A stretch of 41,703 nt of DNA from an uncultured Alistipes sp. (GCA_900769445.1 CAAGGR010000073.1:1-41703); one strand, 5' to 3'; shown: positions 7,480 to 17,156, numbered from the stretch's first letter. The notes: generated by a model from the sequence alone, not told the origin. Translations and numbers: made by a program.

Positions 7480-8427
7480 CTACGGCGTTGTACTGATAAT
7501 GTCGCCTTGTGTGGCGTTTAGTGAGTGCATTTTGCTGATAAGGCTGTTGCGTAGCTCGTCTGGGCGAATGCCATGTAGCGGTGAGTGGCGTAGCAGGTGT
7601 CGTGGGGCAAGCGAGCTAAGGCGCTCAATTGCAATGTTGGGATCAAGACGACGTATTACATCGCAAAGTAGTGTAACGTAATCGTTTGATGTATAGCTGT
7701 TTGCAAATAGAAAGCGCTCGGGGTGGTTTATGTATTCGCACTCCATCGCTGTACCGCGATATATTTGCAGTTGGTGGAACTTTATAAAGTCTAAGCCGAG
7801 GAGGTTTATCTTACTAATACCTAAGAGGATGTCGTTGTAGCTCTCGTTGGGAAGCCCCAAGATAAAGTGTCCGCCAACATCTAATCCACGCGCCTTACTA
7901 TCAGCGACCGCATCTATGGCGCACTCGAAGTTATGTCCGCGATTTACATGGCTAAGAGTGGTGTTGTAAACCGACTCGATGCCATACTCAATAGCAATAT
8001 AATAGCTATGGGATAAATCTTCCAAAATATCGAGGATTTCGGAACTTATACAGTCGGGGCGTGTGCCGATAATGAGACCAGAGATATTGGGATGCGAAAG
8101 AGCCTCTGTATAAATTCTGTATAGTTTGTCGCTATTGGCGTAAGTATTTGACCCTGACTGTAGGTAGGCAATATAATGCTCTGCTTTGCGGTTGCGTGAT
8201 AGGTGGAATTGTGTGGCTCTATCTATCTGCTCAGATAGAGAGTTGCACTCTCTGCAGTAACTTGGCGAAAATGCCTCGTTAAGACAAAAAGTGCAACCCT
8301 TAATACCAACCCTTTCATCGCGGTTGGGGCAGCTGAGTCCAGCATCTATGGCGAGTTTTTGAATGCGACCCCCAAAGCGTTGGCGCATAACCTTGCCATA
8401 CTCCAAAAATGGCGCCTCTGAACCCAT
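7480..8427 (-). CDS. YhcC/TIGR01212-family radical SAM protein
   Basis: The 315-residue product has the family's iron-sulfur cysteine arrangement, GLSCPNRD, then GCTFC, with further cysteines in SPSYCREC. The radical SAM barrel follows (YLQSGSNTYA, GTRPDCIS, EYGIESVY, GGHFILGLPNE). The family belongs to the Elp3-related radical SAM group. Its substrate is not firmly established, although translation-related RNA modification has been suggested for relatives. The gene starts 10 bp after tsaD on the same strand, so the two are probably co-transcribed; tsaD also makes a tRNA modification. The family call is firm, the reaction unknown. Confidence 0.88.
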   Translation of the reverse strand: MGSEAPFLEYGKVMRQRFGGRIQKLAIDAGLSCPNRDERVGIKGCTFCLNEAFSPSYCRECNSLSEQIDRATQFHLSRNRKAEHYIAYLQSGSNTYANSDKLYRIYTEALSHPNISGLIIGTRPDCISSEILDILEDLSHSYYIAIEYGIESVYNTTLSHVNRGHNFECAIDAVADSKARGLDVGGHFILGLPNESYNDILLGISKINLLGLDFIKFHQLQIYRGTAMECEYINHPERFLFANSYTSNDYVTLLCDVIRRLDPNIAIERLSSLAPRHLLRHSPLHGIRPDELRNSLISKMHSLNATQGDIISTTP

Positions 8428-8437
8428 CTTAAATCTG

Positions 8438-9466
8438 TTATAAATCTTGTAGTCGTGCTACTGGCGATACGCTAAGGTCGCTGAACTCGCCAGCCATATA
8501 TCGATAGTAACCAGCCGATGCAATCATCGCAGCGTTATCGGTTGTAAACTTCAATTCTGGGAGGAATGTTCGCCAGCCACGACGCTTGCCAGTCTCTAAG
8601 ATACCGTTGCGAAGACCCGAGTTTGCGGATACGCCACCTGCGATAGCTATATCCTTGATACCCGTAGCCTTAGATGCTTTAATGAGCTTATCTAAGAGGA
8701 TGTCTACGATAGTCTTTTGTAGGGATGCGCAGAGGTCGGCTTTGTTATTCTCAACGAAGTCTGGATCCTCCTTTACAGCATCGCGCAAGGTGTAGAGGAA
8801 TGAGGTCTTAAGTCCTGAGAATGAGTAGTCAAACTCGCCCTCTACGTGTGGTTTTGCAAACTTAAAGGCTGTAGGGTCTCCCTCCTTAGCAAGGCGGTCG
8901 ATAACAGGGCCACCTGGATAGGGTAGTCCCATCACCTTTGCGCACTTGTCGAAGGCCTCGCCCGCAGCATCGTCTATCGTTGTGCCGATAATCTCCATCT
9001 TGGTTGGGGTGTCGACACGCACGATTTGTGTATGACCGCCACTTACGAGGAGGCACAAAAAGGGGAAGTTGGGGTGCTCCAACTCTCTATCGGGGAGGTC
9101 GACAAAATGGGAGAGGATATGACCCTCGAGGTGGTTTACCTCGACCATAGGGATATTGTTTGCAATAGATAGTCCCTTGGCGAACGATACGCCCACGAGG
9201 AGTGAGCCGAGTAGACCGGGGCCACGTGTAAAGGCGATGGCGTCGACCTTGTCGATGGTAATACCAGCCTCCTTGAGTGCGGTGTCCACAACGGGAATGA
9301 TGTTCTGCTGGTGTGCGCGAGAGGCAAGCTCAGGGATTACGCCTCCATACTTCTGATGCACTGCCTGTGAGGCAATTACATTCGATAGCAGGGTGTGGTT
9401 GCGCAGTACCGCTGCTGAGGTGTCGTCGCACGAGGACTCGATACCAAGTATTGTAATATCTGCCAT
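8438..9466 (-). CDS. tsaD: tRNA N6-adenosine threonylcarbamoyltransferase
   Basis: The 342-residue TsaD/Kae1/Gcp protein transfers the threonylcarbamoyl group to A37 of ANN-decoding tRNAs. The N-terminus ILGIESSCDDTSAAV, the metal-binding histidines in NHLEGHILSHF, LLVSGGHTQI and the C-terminal DNAAMIASAGYYRY are all canonical. I place the start at ATG 9466 (MADITILGIESS). A frame extending to 9607 adds 47 residues unlike the family and overlaps the divergent tamB gene, so the extension is rejected. It probably forms an operon with the downstream radical SAM gene. Confidence 0.96.
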   Translation of the reverse strand: MADITILGIESSCDDTSAAVLRNHTLLSNVIASQAVHQKYGGVIPELASRAHQQNIIPVVDTALKEAGITIDKVDAIAFTRGPGLLGSLLVGVSFAKGLSIANNIPMVEVNHLEGHILSHFVDLPDRELEHPNFPFLCLLVSGGHTQIVRVDTPTKMEIIGTTIDDAAGEAFDKCAKVMGLPYPGGPVIDRLAKEGDPTAFKFAKPHVEGEFDYSFSGLKTSFLYTLRDAVKEDPDFVENNKADLCASLQKTIVDILLDKLIKASKATGIKDIAIAGGVSANSGLRNGILETGKRRGWRTFLPELKFTTDNAAMIASAGYYRYMAGEFSDLSVSPVARLQDL

Positions 9467-9513
9467 AACTAAACTTTTTGTTGAAATCTTTTCTATTTTA
9501 ATAGAAAAATTAT

Positions 9514-9521
9514 TACTTTTG
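9514..9521 (+). promoter_or_regulatory. Promoter -7 box of the tamB operon
   Basis: TACTTTTG matches TAnnTTTG. No TTTG sits at the expected distance upstream; the nearest is at 9477-9480, too far away. The annotated GTG start at 9535 is only 13 bases downstream, which makes the ATG at 9565 a credible alternative start. Confidence 0.5.
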
Positions 9522-9534
9522 TAGGTTAATTGCT

Positions 9535-12500
9535 GTGAATGCAAAAACTGGAAAAAGTAATTCAATGCGCAAAGGTATAAAAATATTGGGAAAGGTGATA
9601 TCAGCAATCGTTTTGTTGTTGATATTTTTGCCTATTATTGCGACCCTTGTGCTAAATGTTGAGTCGGTGCAGAATGTTCTTGTGAGGAGAGCTTCTCAGT
9701 ATGCCACTGCCTATTTGGGTACCGATGTCTATGTCGATGGTGTCGACTTCGATCTATTCTCTAAGGTGCATGTTCGAGGCCTCTATGTGGAGGATTATAA
9801 TCAAGATACGTTGCTCTACGTGGCGCATGCTACGGCAAATATTGATGGGTGGAATATCGCAAAAGATGGCTTAAGACTGAGCAATACGAAGGCCTATGAT
9901 GCGAAGTTTTACCTTAGGGAGTTGCCCTCGGGTCAGATGAATATTAGCCCTATAGTCGAGCAGTTGCAAAATGGCGAGAAGGATAGCGATTTTAAGCTCT
10001 ATATCGAGGATATTGATGCCGAGAAGCTCGCGTTCTACCTCGAGAAGTTGGAGCATCGTAACCCTGAGTATGGTGTCGACTTTAGGAATATGTATCTTAG
10101 CGATATCACTACTCATATCACGAATTTTGCTGTGGTGCGTGGCGCTGTATGGATGAATATCGAGCATCTGTCGGCAGTGGAGCGCTCAGGTTTTGAATTT
10201 TCGGAGTTGGCTACGCATCTCTATATCGATCAGGGAGAACTCTCATTTGATGGCTTAAGTATTAATACATCCTTGTCGTCGCTATATTTGCCGAAGTTGG
10301 TTATCAAGGGCGATGACTGGGATAGCTATAGGCAATTTGCTCAAAATGTAAGGCTCGATATAGATGTTGAACATTCGCAACTTTCGACAGATGATGTAGC
10401 CTACTTTGTGCCAGCGCTAAAGGATCGTAGAGTGATGGTAACGTCGCTTACCGGAGGTGTCGAAGGTCGGTTGAGTGATGTCGACTTTAAGATTATGCGC
10501 GCAAAGTTGGGCAAAGCGACAGAGTTAGCTCTCCATTGTAGCATTGATGGTCTGCCTAACTGGCGCGATGCTCGTTATGTAGTGGGCGTTGAGAGGCTTA
10601 ATGCCACGGCCGAAGATATTTTGAGCGTAGTTAATGGCATTGCTCCAGGTGCGCTTTCGCAGAGTGTGGTGGATGTGGCTCAGCGTATCGAGTGGGTAGA
10701 TATGCGCGCTACAGCAGGAGGTGTGCTTGATGACTTTAGGGTTGCGGGTAATATCCTCTCTGGCTCGGGCGACGTGTCGGGCGACGTGATTGTTAAGTAT
10801 GGCGATGATGGTCGTATAGCTATGGTGGGAGAGGTTAATAGCATGGGTCTCGATATTGGTCGTATAGCCTCTGTGAAGAATTTGAACGAGATAACCTCAA
10901 ACATAACATTCAATGGCTCTGTGGGTAGTGCTGCAAGTGGCGGTGTGATTGGAGATATCGGTATTGACGTGGAGAGTGTGGGCTATGGAGGCTCAATCTT
11001 CACGGGTATTGAGGGTGCGGGATACGTTGCGGGTAACGACTACTTGGTAAGTGTGAAGTCGAATGACTCGAATTTGAAATTTGACCTTAAGGCGGATCTA
11101 AATCTTAACCCTGCAACTCCAACATATATCGCATCGTTGGCACTTAAGCGTGTCGATTTGCATGCGCTGGGTCTTAATAAGTGCGATGATATTTCTGTGC
11201 TATCGGCAAATGTGGGTGTCGATTTGCAGGGAACACTCACAGATGGTGTAGATGGATATATCAGCATGGCAGATATAGTCTACGACTACTCTAATGGTCA
11301 GTTTGTGAACGATAGGGTAAGGGTGGAGTTTGAGAGGCAGGGCTTCGATAGGTCGATACTGCTCGACTCAGACTTTGTAACCATAGATTACAACAGCAAC
11401 TCGACATATTTGGAGTCGGTGCAGCATATCTACAACGCTCTCAAGCACTATGTGCCATTGCTCTATAATGGCGAGCAGGGGGATGTGGTCTTGGATGATA
11501 GCCCAAATGATTATACAGCACTCAATATCAAGGCAGAAGATAATATTAATGACTTCTTAAATGCCTTTGTAGGAGGTCTTGTTGTAGCTCCAGAGACCAC
11601 CTTCGATTTGAGGTTTAACCCTAAGAGCAATGCGCTATCGTTGCGTGGTGAGTCGGATGCTGTGGAGTATAACGACTGGATATTGGCAGGCTGGGAGTGT
11701 GATGTGAACAATAGAAGTGTTCCAGACTCGTTGCAGTTGAGGTTTGATGCCAGTGGCCTCTACTATGGCACGAACTCCATAATGCCAAATCTTAGCGTTA
11801 GTGGTGGCGTGTGCAACAACGTTGTTGATGTCGAGGCAAGATTTAAGGATGATAGAGAGGGTGGTAACTCCGCTATGGTGGCGCTAAAGTCTGAGTTGCA
11901 GCGCGATGCTCGTACAGGAGAGCGTAATATCCATGTCGATATTGCGCCGTCGTACTTCTATAACTTTGGTGAGCGCTGGGATTTGACATCGCAGGGAATA
12001 GATATCGAGCCATCGAGGATAAGTGTAGACAACTTCCTTATTGCTCGCCCCGACCAGCATCTTGTTGTGGATGGTGTTTTCTCATCTTCGCTTAGCGACT
12101 CGGTGTGTGTGATGCTAAATAATTTCGATATCTCGGGACTATCTGTCTTTACAGATCGCATCGGTTATAGTATCGAAGGCATCTCTAATGGTTACGCTGT
12201 GGCAAAGTCGGCATTTGGACAACCAGAGGTTGAGGCCTCTATTGCGATTGATAGCTTGAGCGTTAATGGTATCTCCGTATCGCCGCAGCTCATAACCTCG
12301 ACATGGGAGAAGGGGGCTAATCGCGCCCATGTTGTTGTGCGTGATAGAGGACTCGATAAGAGGGTTGTGGATGGCTATTACACTCCGAATAAGAACCACT
12401 ATTCGGTAGATATGACAATCGCGAATGCCGATGTGGCGTTGCTAAATCCATATTTGAAGAGCGTGTTGACAGATATGGAGGGTAAGGTTGATATCTTTGC

Positions 12501-14181
12501 CAATATCTCAGGTACGGGTCGAAAGGCTGTGCTATCTGGTAGTATGCTTGCAAACTCATTTGCTGCAACAGTGGGGTATACTAAGGCTCGATATAGGGCG
12601 CCATCGGCGAAGTTTACGATGGAGGATAACCACATTCTTGCTTCGCGCATCCCGCTCTACGATAGCGATGGTAATGTGGGACATCTGACGATGGATATCA
12701 ATCTTGAACACCTAAGCAATGTGAGCTACGATATCACAGCCGAGGTTAATAAGACGCTGGTGTTGAATACTACGGCGAGCGAGAATGATGGCTTCTATGG
12801 TCGTCTCTTTGCTACGGGCGCTGCGACAATTAGGGGTGATAAGCGCGGTACGAAGATGAATATCGACGTTACAACTGCCGATAACTCGAAGTTCTATCTG
12901 CCGTTGCAGCGTAAGGAGGATGTATCGTATGCAAACTTTGTGAAGTTCGTAGAGCCAGATGTTGAGAAGGTTGATACCATAGACTTCTTAACACGCCTTA
13001 TGATGTCGCACCAGAGACGTGATCGCGAGGAGAGTACAACTACGAGCTTGATGGATATAGATATGACCATCAACGTTCTACCAAATATAGAGATGCAGCT
13101 TGTTATCGACCCAACAATGGGAAATATTATCAAGGCAAAGGGTAGCGGTGAGTTGAGTATGCATATTGTGCCAGTGGCTGATATCTTCGAGATGAATGGC
13201 GACATCAAGATTTCGGAGGGTACATACCTCTTTACCTTGCAGAATATCATCAACAAGCTCTTTACCGTTGTGCCAGGCTCTTCGATACATTGGAACGGAG
13301 ATCCTAAGGCGGCGGAGGTGAATATCGATGCTGTCTATAGCACTAAGGCGTCGCTCAGTCCGTTGATTGGTAGCTCGGTGCAAGGCTTCGATACGTCGCA
13401 TGCTGTGCCTGTGGATTGCTATATCACTCTTACTGGCAAGCTAACCTCGCCAACGCCAACATTCGATATCAAAGTTCCGAATGTTGCGCCCGAGATTCAG
13501 ACCATCGTGCAGTCGGCATTGAACGATCAGCATGCTATTGCTACGCAGATGTTCTGGCTCTTGACAGCAAATAGCTTCTCGGCAGATGATACAGGCGTTA
13601 CGGGAGCCTCGCTCTCTGCAACAACAGGTTTCGAGTTGTTATCGAATCAGCTAAGTAACTGGCTCTCGGGCGAGGATTATAATATCATCTTGCGCTACCG
13701 CCCACGTAATAATATCTCGGGCGATGAGGTCGATTTCGGCTTTACGAAGAGTTGGTTTAACAATCGCCTTATTGTGGAGTTGGAGGGTGGATACCTCTCG
13801 GATGCCTCGGCGCAGGCGATGCAGAAGGCGTCAAACTTTGTGGGTGAGGCCTTTATCACATGGCTTATCGACCCTGAGGGTGTGCTACGCTTTAGAGGAT
13901 TTACCCAGACCATAGACCGCTATGGCGAAAACCAGGGTATGCAGGAGTCGGGTATAGGCTTCTACTATAATGAGAGTTTTAACTCCTTTGCAGAGCTTAT
14001 GCAAAGCCTTAAAAAGCGCTTCGGTAGAAAGAGTGAGCCGTTGAAGGATGCTACAAACTTTGCTGCGGAGATAGAGACTTCGAGCGATGAGGATGGTAAT
14101 AATCCAGCGCCACAGGCGTTAGATAGAGTAGAACGTGATACATTGCAGATAGAAGATATAGAATTAATAAATAATAATTAA
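9535..14181 (+). CDS. TamB-like translocation and assembly module protein (DUF490)
   Basis: The very long product (1,548 residues from GTG 9535, or 1,538 from ATG 9565) has one N-terminal transmembrane helix (about residues 16-40). An AsmA-like start follows (VESVQNVLVRRASQYATAYLGT), then a long beta-rich body and a C-terminal TamB domain. That domain includes the EMNGDIKISEGTYLFTLQNIINKLF block and the late LSNQLSNWLSGEDYNIILRYRP block. Such proteins bridge the inner membrane and the outer membrane and are linked to outer-membrane protein insertion or lipid transport. The stop is 12 bp before exbB, so it heads an envelope operon. No TamA/BamA partner is in the window. The start codon is the least certain part. 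Confidence 0.9.
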   Translation: MNAKTGKSNSMRKGIKILGKVISAIVLLLIFLPIIATLVLNVESVQNVLVRRASQYATAYLGTDVYVDGVDFDLFSKVHVRGLYVEDYNQDTLLYVAHATANIDGWNIAKDGLRLSNTKAYDAKFYLRELPSGQMNISPIVEQLQNGEKDSDFKLYIEDIDAEKLAFYLEKLEHRNPEYGVDFRNMYLSDITTHITNFAVVRGAVWMNIEHLSAVERSGFEFSELATHLYIDQGELSFDGLSINTSLSSLYLPKLVIKGDDWDSYRQFAQNVRLDIDVEHSQLSTDDVAYFVPALKDRRVMVTSLTGGVEGRLSDVDFKIMRAKLGKATELALHCSIDGLPNWRDARYVVGVERLNATAEDILSVVNGIAPGALSQSVVDVAQRIEWVDMRATAGGVLDDFRVAGNILSGSGDVSGDVIVKYGDDGRIAMVGEVNSMGLDIGRIASVKNLNEITSNITFNGSVGSAASGGVIGDIGIDVESVGYGGSIFTGIEGAGYVAGNDYLVSVKSNDSNLKFDLKADLNLNPATPTYIASLALKRVDLHALGLNKCDDISVLSANVGVDLQGTLTDGVDGYISMADIVYDYSNGQFVNDRVRVEFERQGFDRSILLDSDFVTIDYNSNSTYLESVQHIYNALKHYVPLLYNGEQGDVVLDDSPNDYTALNIKAEDNINDFLNAFVGGLVVAPETTFDLRFNPKSNALSLRGESDAVEYNDWILAGWECDVNNRSVPDSLQLRFDASGLYYGTNSIMPNLSVSGGVCNNVVDVEARFKDDREGGNSAMVALKSELQRDARTGERNIHVDIAPSYFYNFGERWDLTSQGIDIEPSRISVDNFLIARPDQHLVVDGVFSSSLSDSVCVMLNNFDISGLSVFTDRIGYSIEGISNGYAVAKSAFGQPEVEASIAIDSLSVNGISVSPQLITSTWEKGANRAHVVVRDRGLDKRVVDGYYTPNKNHYSVDMTIANADVALLNPYLKSVLTDMEGKVDIFANISGTGRKAVLSGSMLANSFAATVGYTKARYRAPSAKFTMEDNHILASRIPLYDSDGNVGHLTMDINLEHLSNVSYDITAEVNKTLVLNTTASENDGFYGRLFATGAATIRGDKRGTKMNIDVTTADNSKFYLPLQRKEDVSYANFVKFVEPDVEKVDTIDFLTRLMMSHQRRDREESTTTSLMDIDMTINVLPNIEMQLVIDPTMGNIIKAKGSGELSMHIVPVADIFEMNGDIKISEGTYLFTLQNIINKLFTVVPGSSIHWNGDPKAAEVNIDAVYSTKASLSPLIGSSVQGFDTSHAVPVDCYITLTGKLTSPTPTFDIKVPNVAPEIQTIVQSALNDQHAIATQMFWLLTANSFSADDTGVTGASLSATTGFELLSNQLSNWLSGEDYNIILRYRPRNNISGDEVDFGFTKSWFNNRLIVELEGGYLSDASAQAMQKASNFVGEAFITWLIDPEGVLRFRGFTQTIDRYGENQGMQESGIGFYYNESFNSFAELMQSLKKRFGRKSEPLKDATNFAAEIETSSDEDGNNPAPQALDRVERDTLQIEDIELINNN

Positions 14182-14193
14182 AATTTTACCATT

Positions 14194-14931
14194 ATGAACA
14201 TCTTAACTACTAATCCTTTGGCACAGGGTGCCGAGGAACTTGCACAGGCAAATGTTGAAACACTTGAGGCTATCGAGGGTGCTACTGAGGCTGCCGAGAG
14301 CCTATCTATTGGCTTCTGGGAGCTATTCATGCATGGCGGTTGGCTTATGTGGGTACTTGTATTGTTGGCTGCCGTGATGATTTTTATCTTCGTGGAGCGC
14401 TTTATCGCAATACGCAAGGCTACACGTATTGATAACAACTTCATGAACCGTATCCGCGACTTTATCTCTCAGGGTAACATCAACGCAGCTATCGACCTTT
14501 GTCGTCGTACAGACTCTCCAGTGGCTCGTATGATTGAGAAGGGTATCGATCGTATCGGTCGCCCTATGGCAGATATACAGACATCGATTGAGAATGTTGC
14601 TAACGTTGAGGTTGCAAAGCTTGAGTCTGGTCTTCCATGGTTGGCATCTATCTCTGGTGGTGCGCCAATGATTGGTTTCCTTGGTACTGTGGTAGGTATG
14701 GTGCAGGTCTTTATCTCAATGTCGGCAAATACCTCTGGTGCTATTGAGCTTGCACAGCTCTCTGAGGGTATGTATGTTGCGATGGTAACTACCGTAGGTG
14801 GTTTGATCGTTGGTATCCCATCATATTTCGCGCACAACTACCTTGTGGCTCGTATTGAGCGCCTAATTTTTAGAATGGAGGCTACATCAATCGCCTTTAT
14901 GGATATCCTAAACCAGCCAGTACAAAAATAG
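14194..14931 (+). CDS. exbB: ExbB/TolQ/MotA-family proton channel protein
   Basis: The 245-residue inner-membrane protein has three predicted transmembrane helices: about 47-70 (WLMWVLVLLAAVMIFIFVERF), about 145-175 and about 190-215. The last two contain the conserved GAPMIGFLGTVVGMVQVF and EGMYVAMVTTVGGLIVGIP blocks of the family. With ExbD it forms the proton-driven motor that energises TonB or a Tol-like system. It is followed after 7 bp by exbD and then tonB, a full transducer set. The absence of tolB and pal argues for a TonB rather than a Tol role, but the TamB neighbour leaves this open. Confidence 0.92.
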   Translation: MNILTTNPLAQGAEELAQANVETLEAIEGATEAAESLSIGFWELFMHGGWLMWVLVLLAAVMIFIFVERFIAIRKATRIDNNFMNRIRDFISQGNINAAIDLCRRTDSPVARMIEKGIDRIGRPMADIQTSIENVANVEVAKLESGLPWLASISGGAPMIGFLGTVVGMVQVFISMSANTSGAIELAQLSEGMYVAMVTTVGGLIVGIPSYFAHNYLVARIERLIFRMEATSIAFMDILNQPVQK

Positions 14932-14938
14932 TTGAGTT

Positions 14939-15376
14939 ATGGCAATAAAGCGAAGTTCTAAGATAGATTCGTCGTTTTCATCGTCGTCGATGACCGACCT
15001 TATCTTCTTGTTGTTGGTCTTCTTTATTATGGCCACAACGCTTATTAATCCGAATAATGCTGTTAAGCTAACCCTTCCATCGTCATCGAGTGCGGAGGGC
15101 GATCCATCTATTATCACATTGTCGATTGTAGGCGATAGTAGCAGCCCTTCGGGTTTCCAGTATGTAATCAATCGTGGTGAGAAGTATACCGATATCAACG
15201 ATGTTGAGGGCGCATTGCGTCAGCACTATTCGGAGTACTCCGATCGCCCAATGGAGGAGCGACCATATATCTCACTACGCTGCGATGAGAAGGTTACTGT
15301 CGATGTGTTGGTGGATGTTATCGACCTTACACGTGAGCAGAAGTATAAAATGGTGCTAGCCACAAAGAATAGATAA
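14939..15376 (+). CDS. exbD: ExbD/TolR-family biopolymer transport protein
   Basis: The 145-residue product has a single N-terminal transmembrane helix (about residues 20-37). The essential aspartate of the family lies at its start (SSMTDLIFLLLVFFIMATT, Asp20), and a periplasmic domain follows. Asp20 is the predicted proton-carrying residue of the ExbB-ExbD motor. It sits 7 bp after exbB, and its stop codon shares a base with the ATG of tonB (TAATG at 15374-15378), which suggests translational coupling. Confidence 0.92.
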   Translation: MAIKRSSKIDSSFSSSSMTDLIFLLLVFFIMATTLINPNNAVKLTLPSSSSAEGDPSIITLSIVGDSSSPSGFQYVINRGEKYTDINDVEGALRQHYSEYSDRPMEERPYISLRCDEKVTVDVLVDVIDLTREQKYKMVLATKNR

Positions 15377-16092
15377 TGGAGTATTATAATCAAAACGATC
15401 GCAAGGCACGTCGTGATGCTTTAGTGATAACGATCTTGTTATTGCTCTTGTTGGCTGGTTTGCTTAGCAAGGCAGTCTTTGAGGTGCATCTAACAAAGAG
15501 GGAGCTTCCACCTGTCGAAATTGTACTCGAGGAGTTTGAGGAGTTCGAGGAGGAGCCACAGAAACCACCACAGGAGCAGGAGTCTCCTACAGATGTGCGC
15601 CATGATAGAACTACAGCGCATGTTGAGGAGGCCTCTATTGAGCAGCATGAGCAGACAGAGGGTGCTAAGCCCGAGACGCAGACCATAAATACAAATGCGC
15701 TGTTTAAGCCCGTTGTTGGTAATGTCGAGGAGTTGCAGGCTGAGGGCAATCGCCTCGCTTCGAATGGCGAGGAGGAGTCGCATCGTGGCGATATGGGAGG
15801 CTTCAATCTTATCGATAGCGACCAGCTTGACGAGGGTCTTCATGGTCGCGGTCTTAGAGAGGGACTACCTAAGCCTCGCACAACGTTTAATATGTCGGGT
15901 CGCGTAGTGGTCTATGTGCAGATTAATAGCGAGGGTGATGTTATATCGGCTGTCGTCGAACAGCGTGGTACCACAACCTCGGATGTTACATTGCACGACT
16001 TGGCTGTTGAGGCTGCGATGAAGGCTAAGTTTAAGTCGAGCGATTTGGCTGTGCAGAGTGGTAGAATAACATACGACTTTAAGGTTGAGTAA
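15376..16092 (+). CDS. TonB-family energy transducer
   Basis: The 238-residue product has an N-terminal membrane anchor (about residues 14-34, LVITILLLLLLAGLLSKAVF). An acidic, proline- and glutamate-rich linker follows (EEFEEFEEEPQKPPQEQE). The C-terminal TonB-like domain begins about residue 170 (GRVVVYVQINSEGDVISAVV). It would carry energy from the ExbB-ExbD motor to an outer-membrane partner. It overlaps exbD and the next gene by one base each. The linker is acidic rather than Pro-Lys rich, which occurs in many Bacteroidetes TonB paralogues. The partner receptor cannot be identified. Confidence 0.88.
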   Translation: MEYYNQNDRKARRDALVITILLLLLLAGLLSKAVFEVHLTKRELPPVEIVLEEFEEFEEEPQKPPQEQESPTDVRHDRTTAHVEEASIEQHEQTEGAKPETQTINTNALFKPVVGNVEELQAEGNRLASNGEEESHRGDMGGFNLIDSDQLDEGLHGRGLREGLPKPRTTFNMSGRVVVYVQINSEGDVISAVVEQRGTTTSDVTLHDLAVEAAMKAKFKSSDLAVQSGRITYDFKVE

Positions 16093-16484
16093 TGAGACGC
16101 GGAGTATTACTTCTGCTTACTATCGCTACTCTTTTGGTGTCTTTGCGCCTATATGCCAACGAGCCTAAGGGGGCAGATATTGAGTTTGCGGAGAAGATTA
16201 TCGACTTGGGTGTGATTGCGCACGATGACGATAAGCAGCTGCTTAGGGTCTCGTTTCGCAGTACGGGTGATGTGCCTTTGGTTATTACCGAGGTGCGCAC
16301 AAGTTGTTCGTGTACAACAATAAAGCATAGTCGTAAGCCTGTGATGCCGGGTGAGGAGGGTGTTCTCAACATCACGGTAGACCCTAAGAAGGCTCCTAAA
16401 GGCAACTTCTATAGGGTGCTGCAGGTCTATTCTACTGCTGTGAGCGGTGTCCAAAATATTACATTAAAAGCTGAGATTGAGTAA
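16092..16484 (+). CDS. DUF1573 secreted protein
   Basis: The 130-residue product has a signal peptide (about residues 1-22) and a DUF1573 domain. Typical features are the IDLGVIAHDD opening, the TSCSCTT cysteine motif after ITEV, and the PGEEGVLNITVDPKK strand. DUF1573 resembles Ig-like ASPM/MSP domains and is very common in Bacteroidetes, usually in the envelope, with unknown function. Its one-base overlaps with tonB upstream place it firmly in the transport operon. Confidence 0.85.
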   Translation: MRRGVLLLLTIATLLVSLRLYANEPKGADIEFAEKIIDLGVIAHDDDKQLLRVSFRSTGDVPLVITEVRTSCSCTTIKHSRKPVMPGEEGVLNITVDPKKAPKGNFYRVLQVYSTAVSGVQNITLKAEIE

Positions 16485-16487
16485 GTT

Positions 16488-17153
16488 ATGGAGATTAAAA
16501 GAGTTGTTTTTAACCCATTTAGAGAGAATACATACGTGGTGTGGGATGCCACAAAGGAGGCTGTCGTTATCGATGCTGGCAATATGTCGGAGGCGGAGAA
16601 TGCGATGCTTAAGGAGGTGATTACCTCGCTTGAGTTAAAGCCCGTGATGGCGGTAAATACACACGGCCATTTTGACCATACACAGGGTGTGAAGTGGCTC
16701 AAGGAGGAGTATGGCGTTAAGTTCGCCTGCTCGTCGAAGGATAAGTTCCTTATCGAAGCCTCGTCTGGTGGTATGGTCTACGGACTAAAGTGCAATGAGG
16801 TGCCAGAGATTGATGTCGACCTTGATGCCAACGAGATTGTAAAGTTCGGCGACACAGAGTTGCGTGTTATCAAGACCCCTGGACATACCCCAGGTCATGT
16901 GGTGTTGTTCAATGAGGCGGAGAGGGTGTTGTTTACGGGTGATACGCTCTTTAAGGAGAGTATTGGTCGTACCGACCTACCTGGTGGCGACTACTCGTGG
17001 ATTATGAAGTCTATCTTGGAGGAGGTAGTACCTCTTGGCGACGATGTTGTCATCTACCCAGGTCATGAGGATAGCTCTACCATAGGCCATGAGACCCTCT
17101 ACAACCCATTTATTACGGAGGTGCTAAATAACGAAATTAACTACAAAGGTTAG
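16488..17153 (+). CDS. MBL-fold metallo-hydrolase (glyoxalase II-like)
   Basis: The 221-residue product has the complete dinuclear-metal motif set of the metallo-beta-lactamase fold. It comprises THGHFDH (His59, His61, Asp63, His64), TPGHTPGH, the GDTLF aspartate and a late YPGHED histidine. The closest style is the short hydroxyacylglutathione-hydrolase-like group that lacks the long C-terminal glutathione-binding domain. It likely hydrolyses a thioester in the cytoplasm, but the substrate is unknown. The gene lies 3 bp after the DUF1573 gene and 3 bp before trmD. Confidence 0.88.
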   Translation: MEIKRVVFNPFRENTYVVWDATKEAVVIDAGNMSEAENAMLKEVITSLELKPVMAVNTHGHFDHTQGVKWLKEEYGVKFACSSKDKFLIEASSGGMVYGLKCNEVPEIDVDLDANEIVKFGDTELRVIKTPGHTPGHVVLFNEAERVLFTGDTLFKESIGRTDLPGGDYSWIMKSILEEVVPLGDDVVIYPGHEDSSTIGHETLYNPFITEVLNNEINYKG

Positions 17154-17156
17154 AGT

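Noticed and set aside
9467..9607. N-terminal extension of TsaD
   Set aside because: The extra 47 residues do not resemble TsaD and overlap the divergent tamB start; MADITILGIESS at 9466 is the normal N-terminus.
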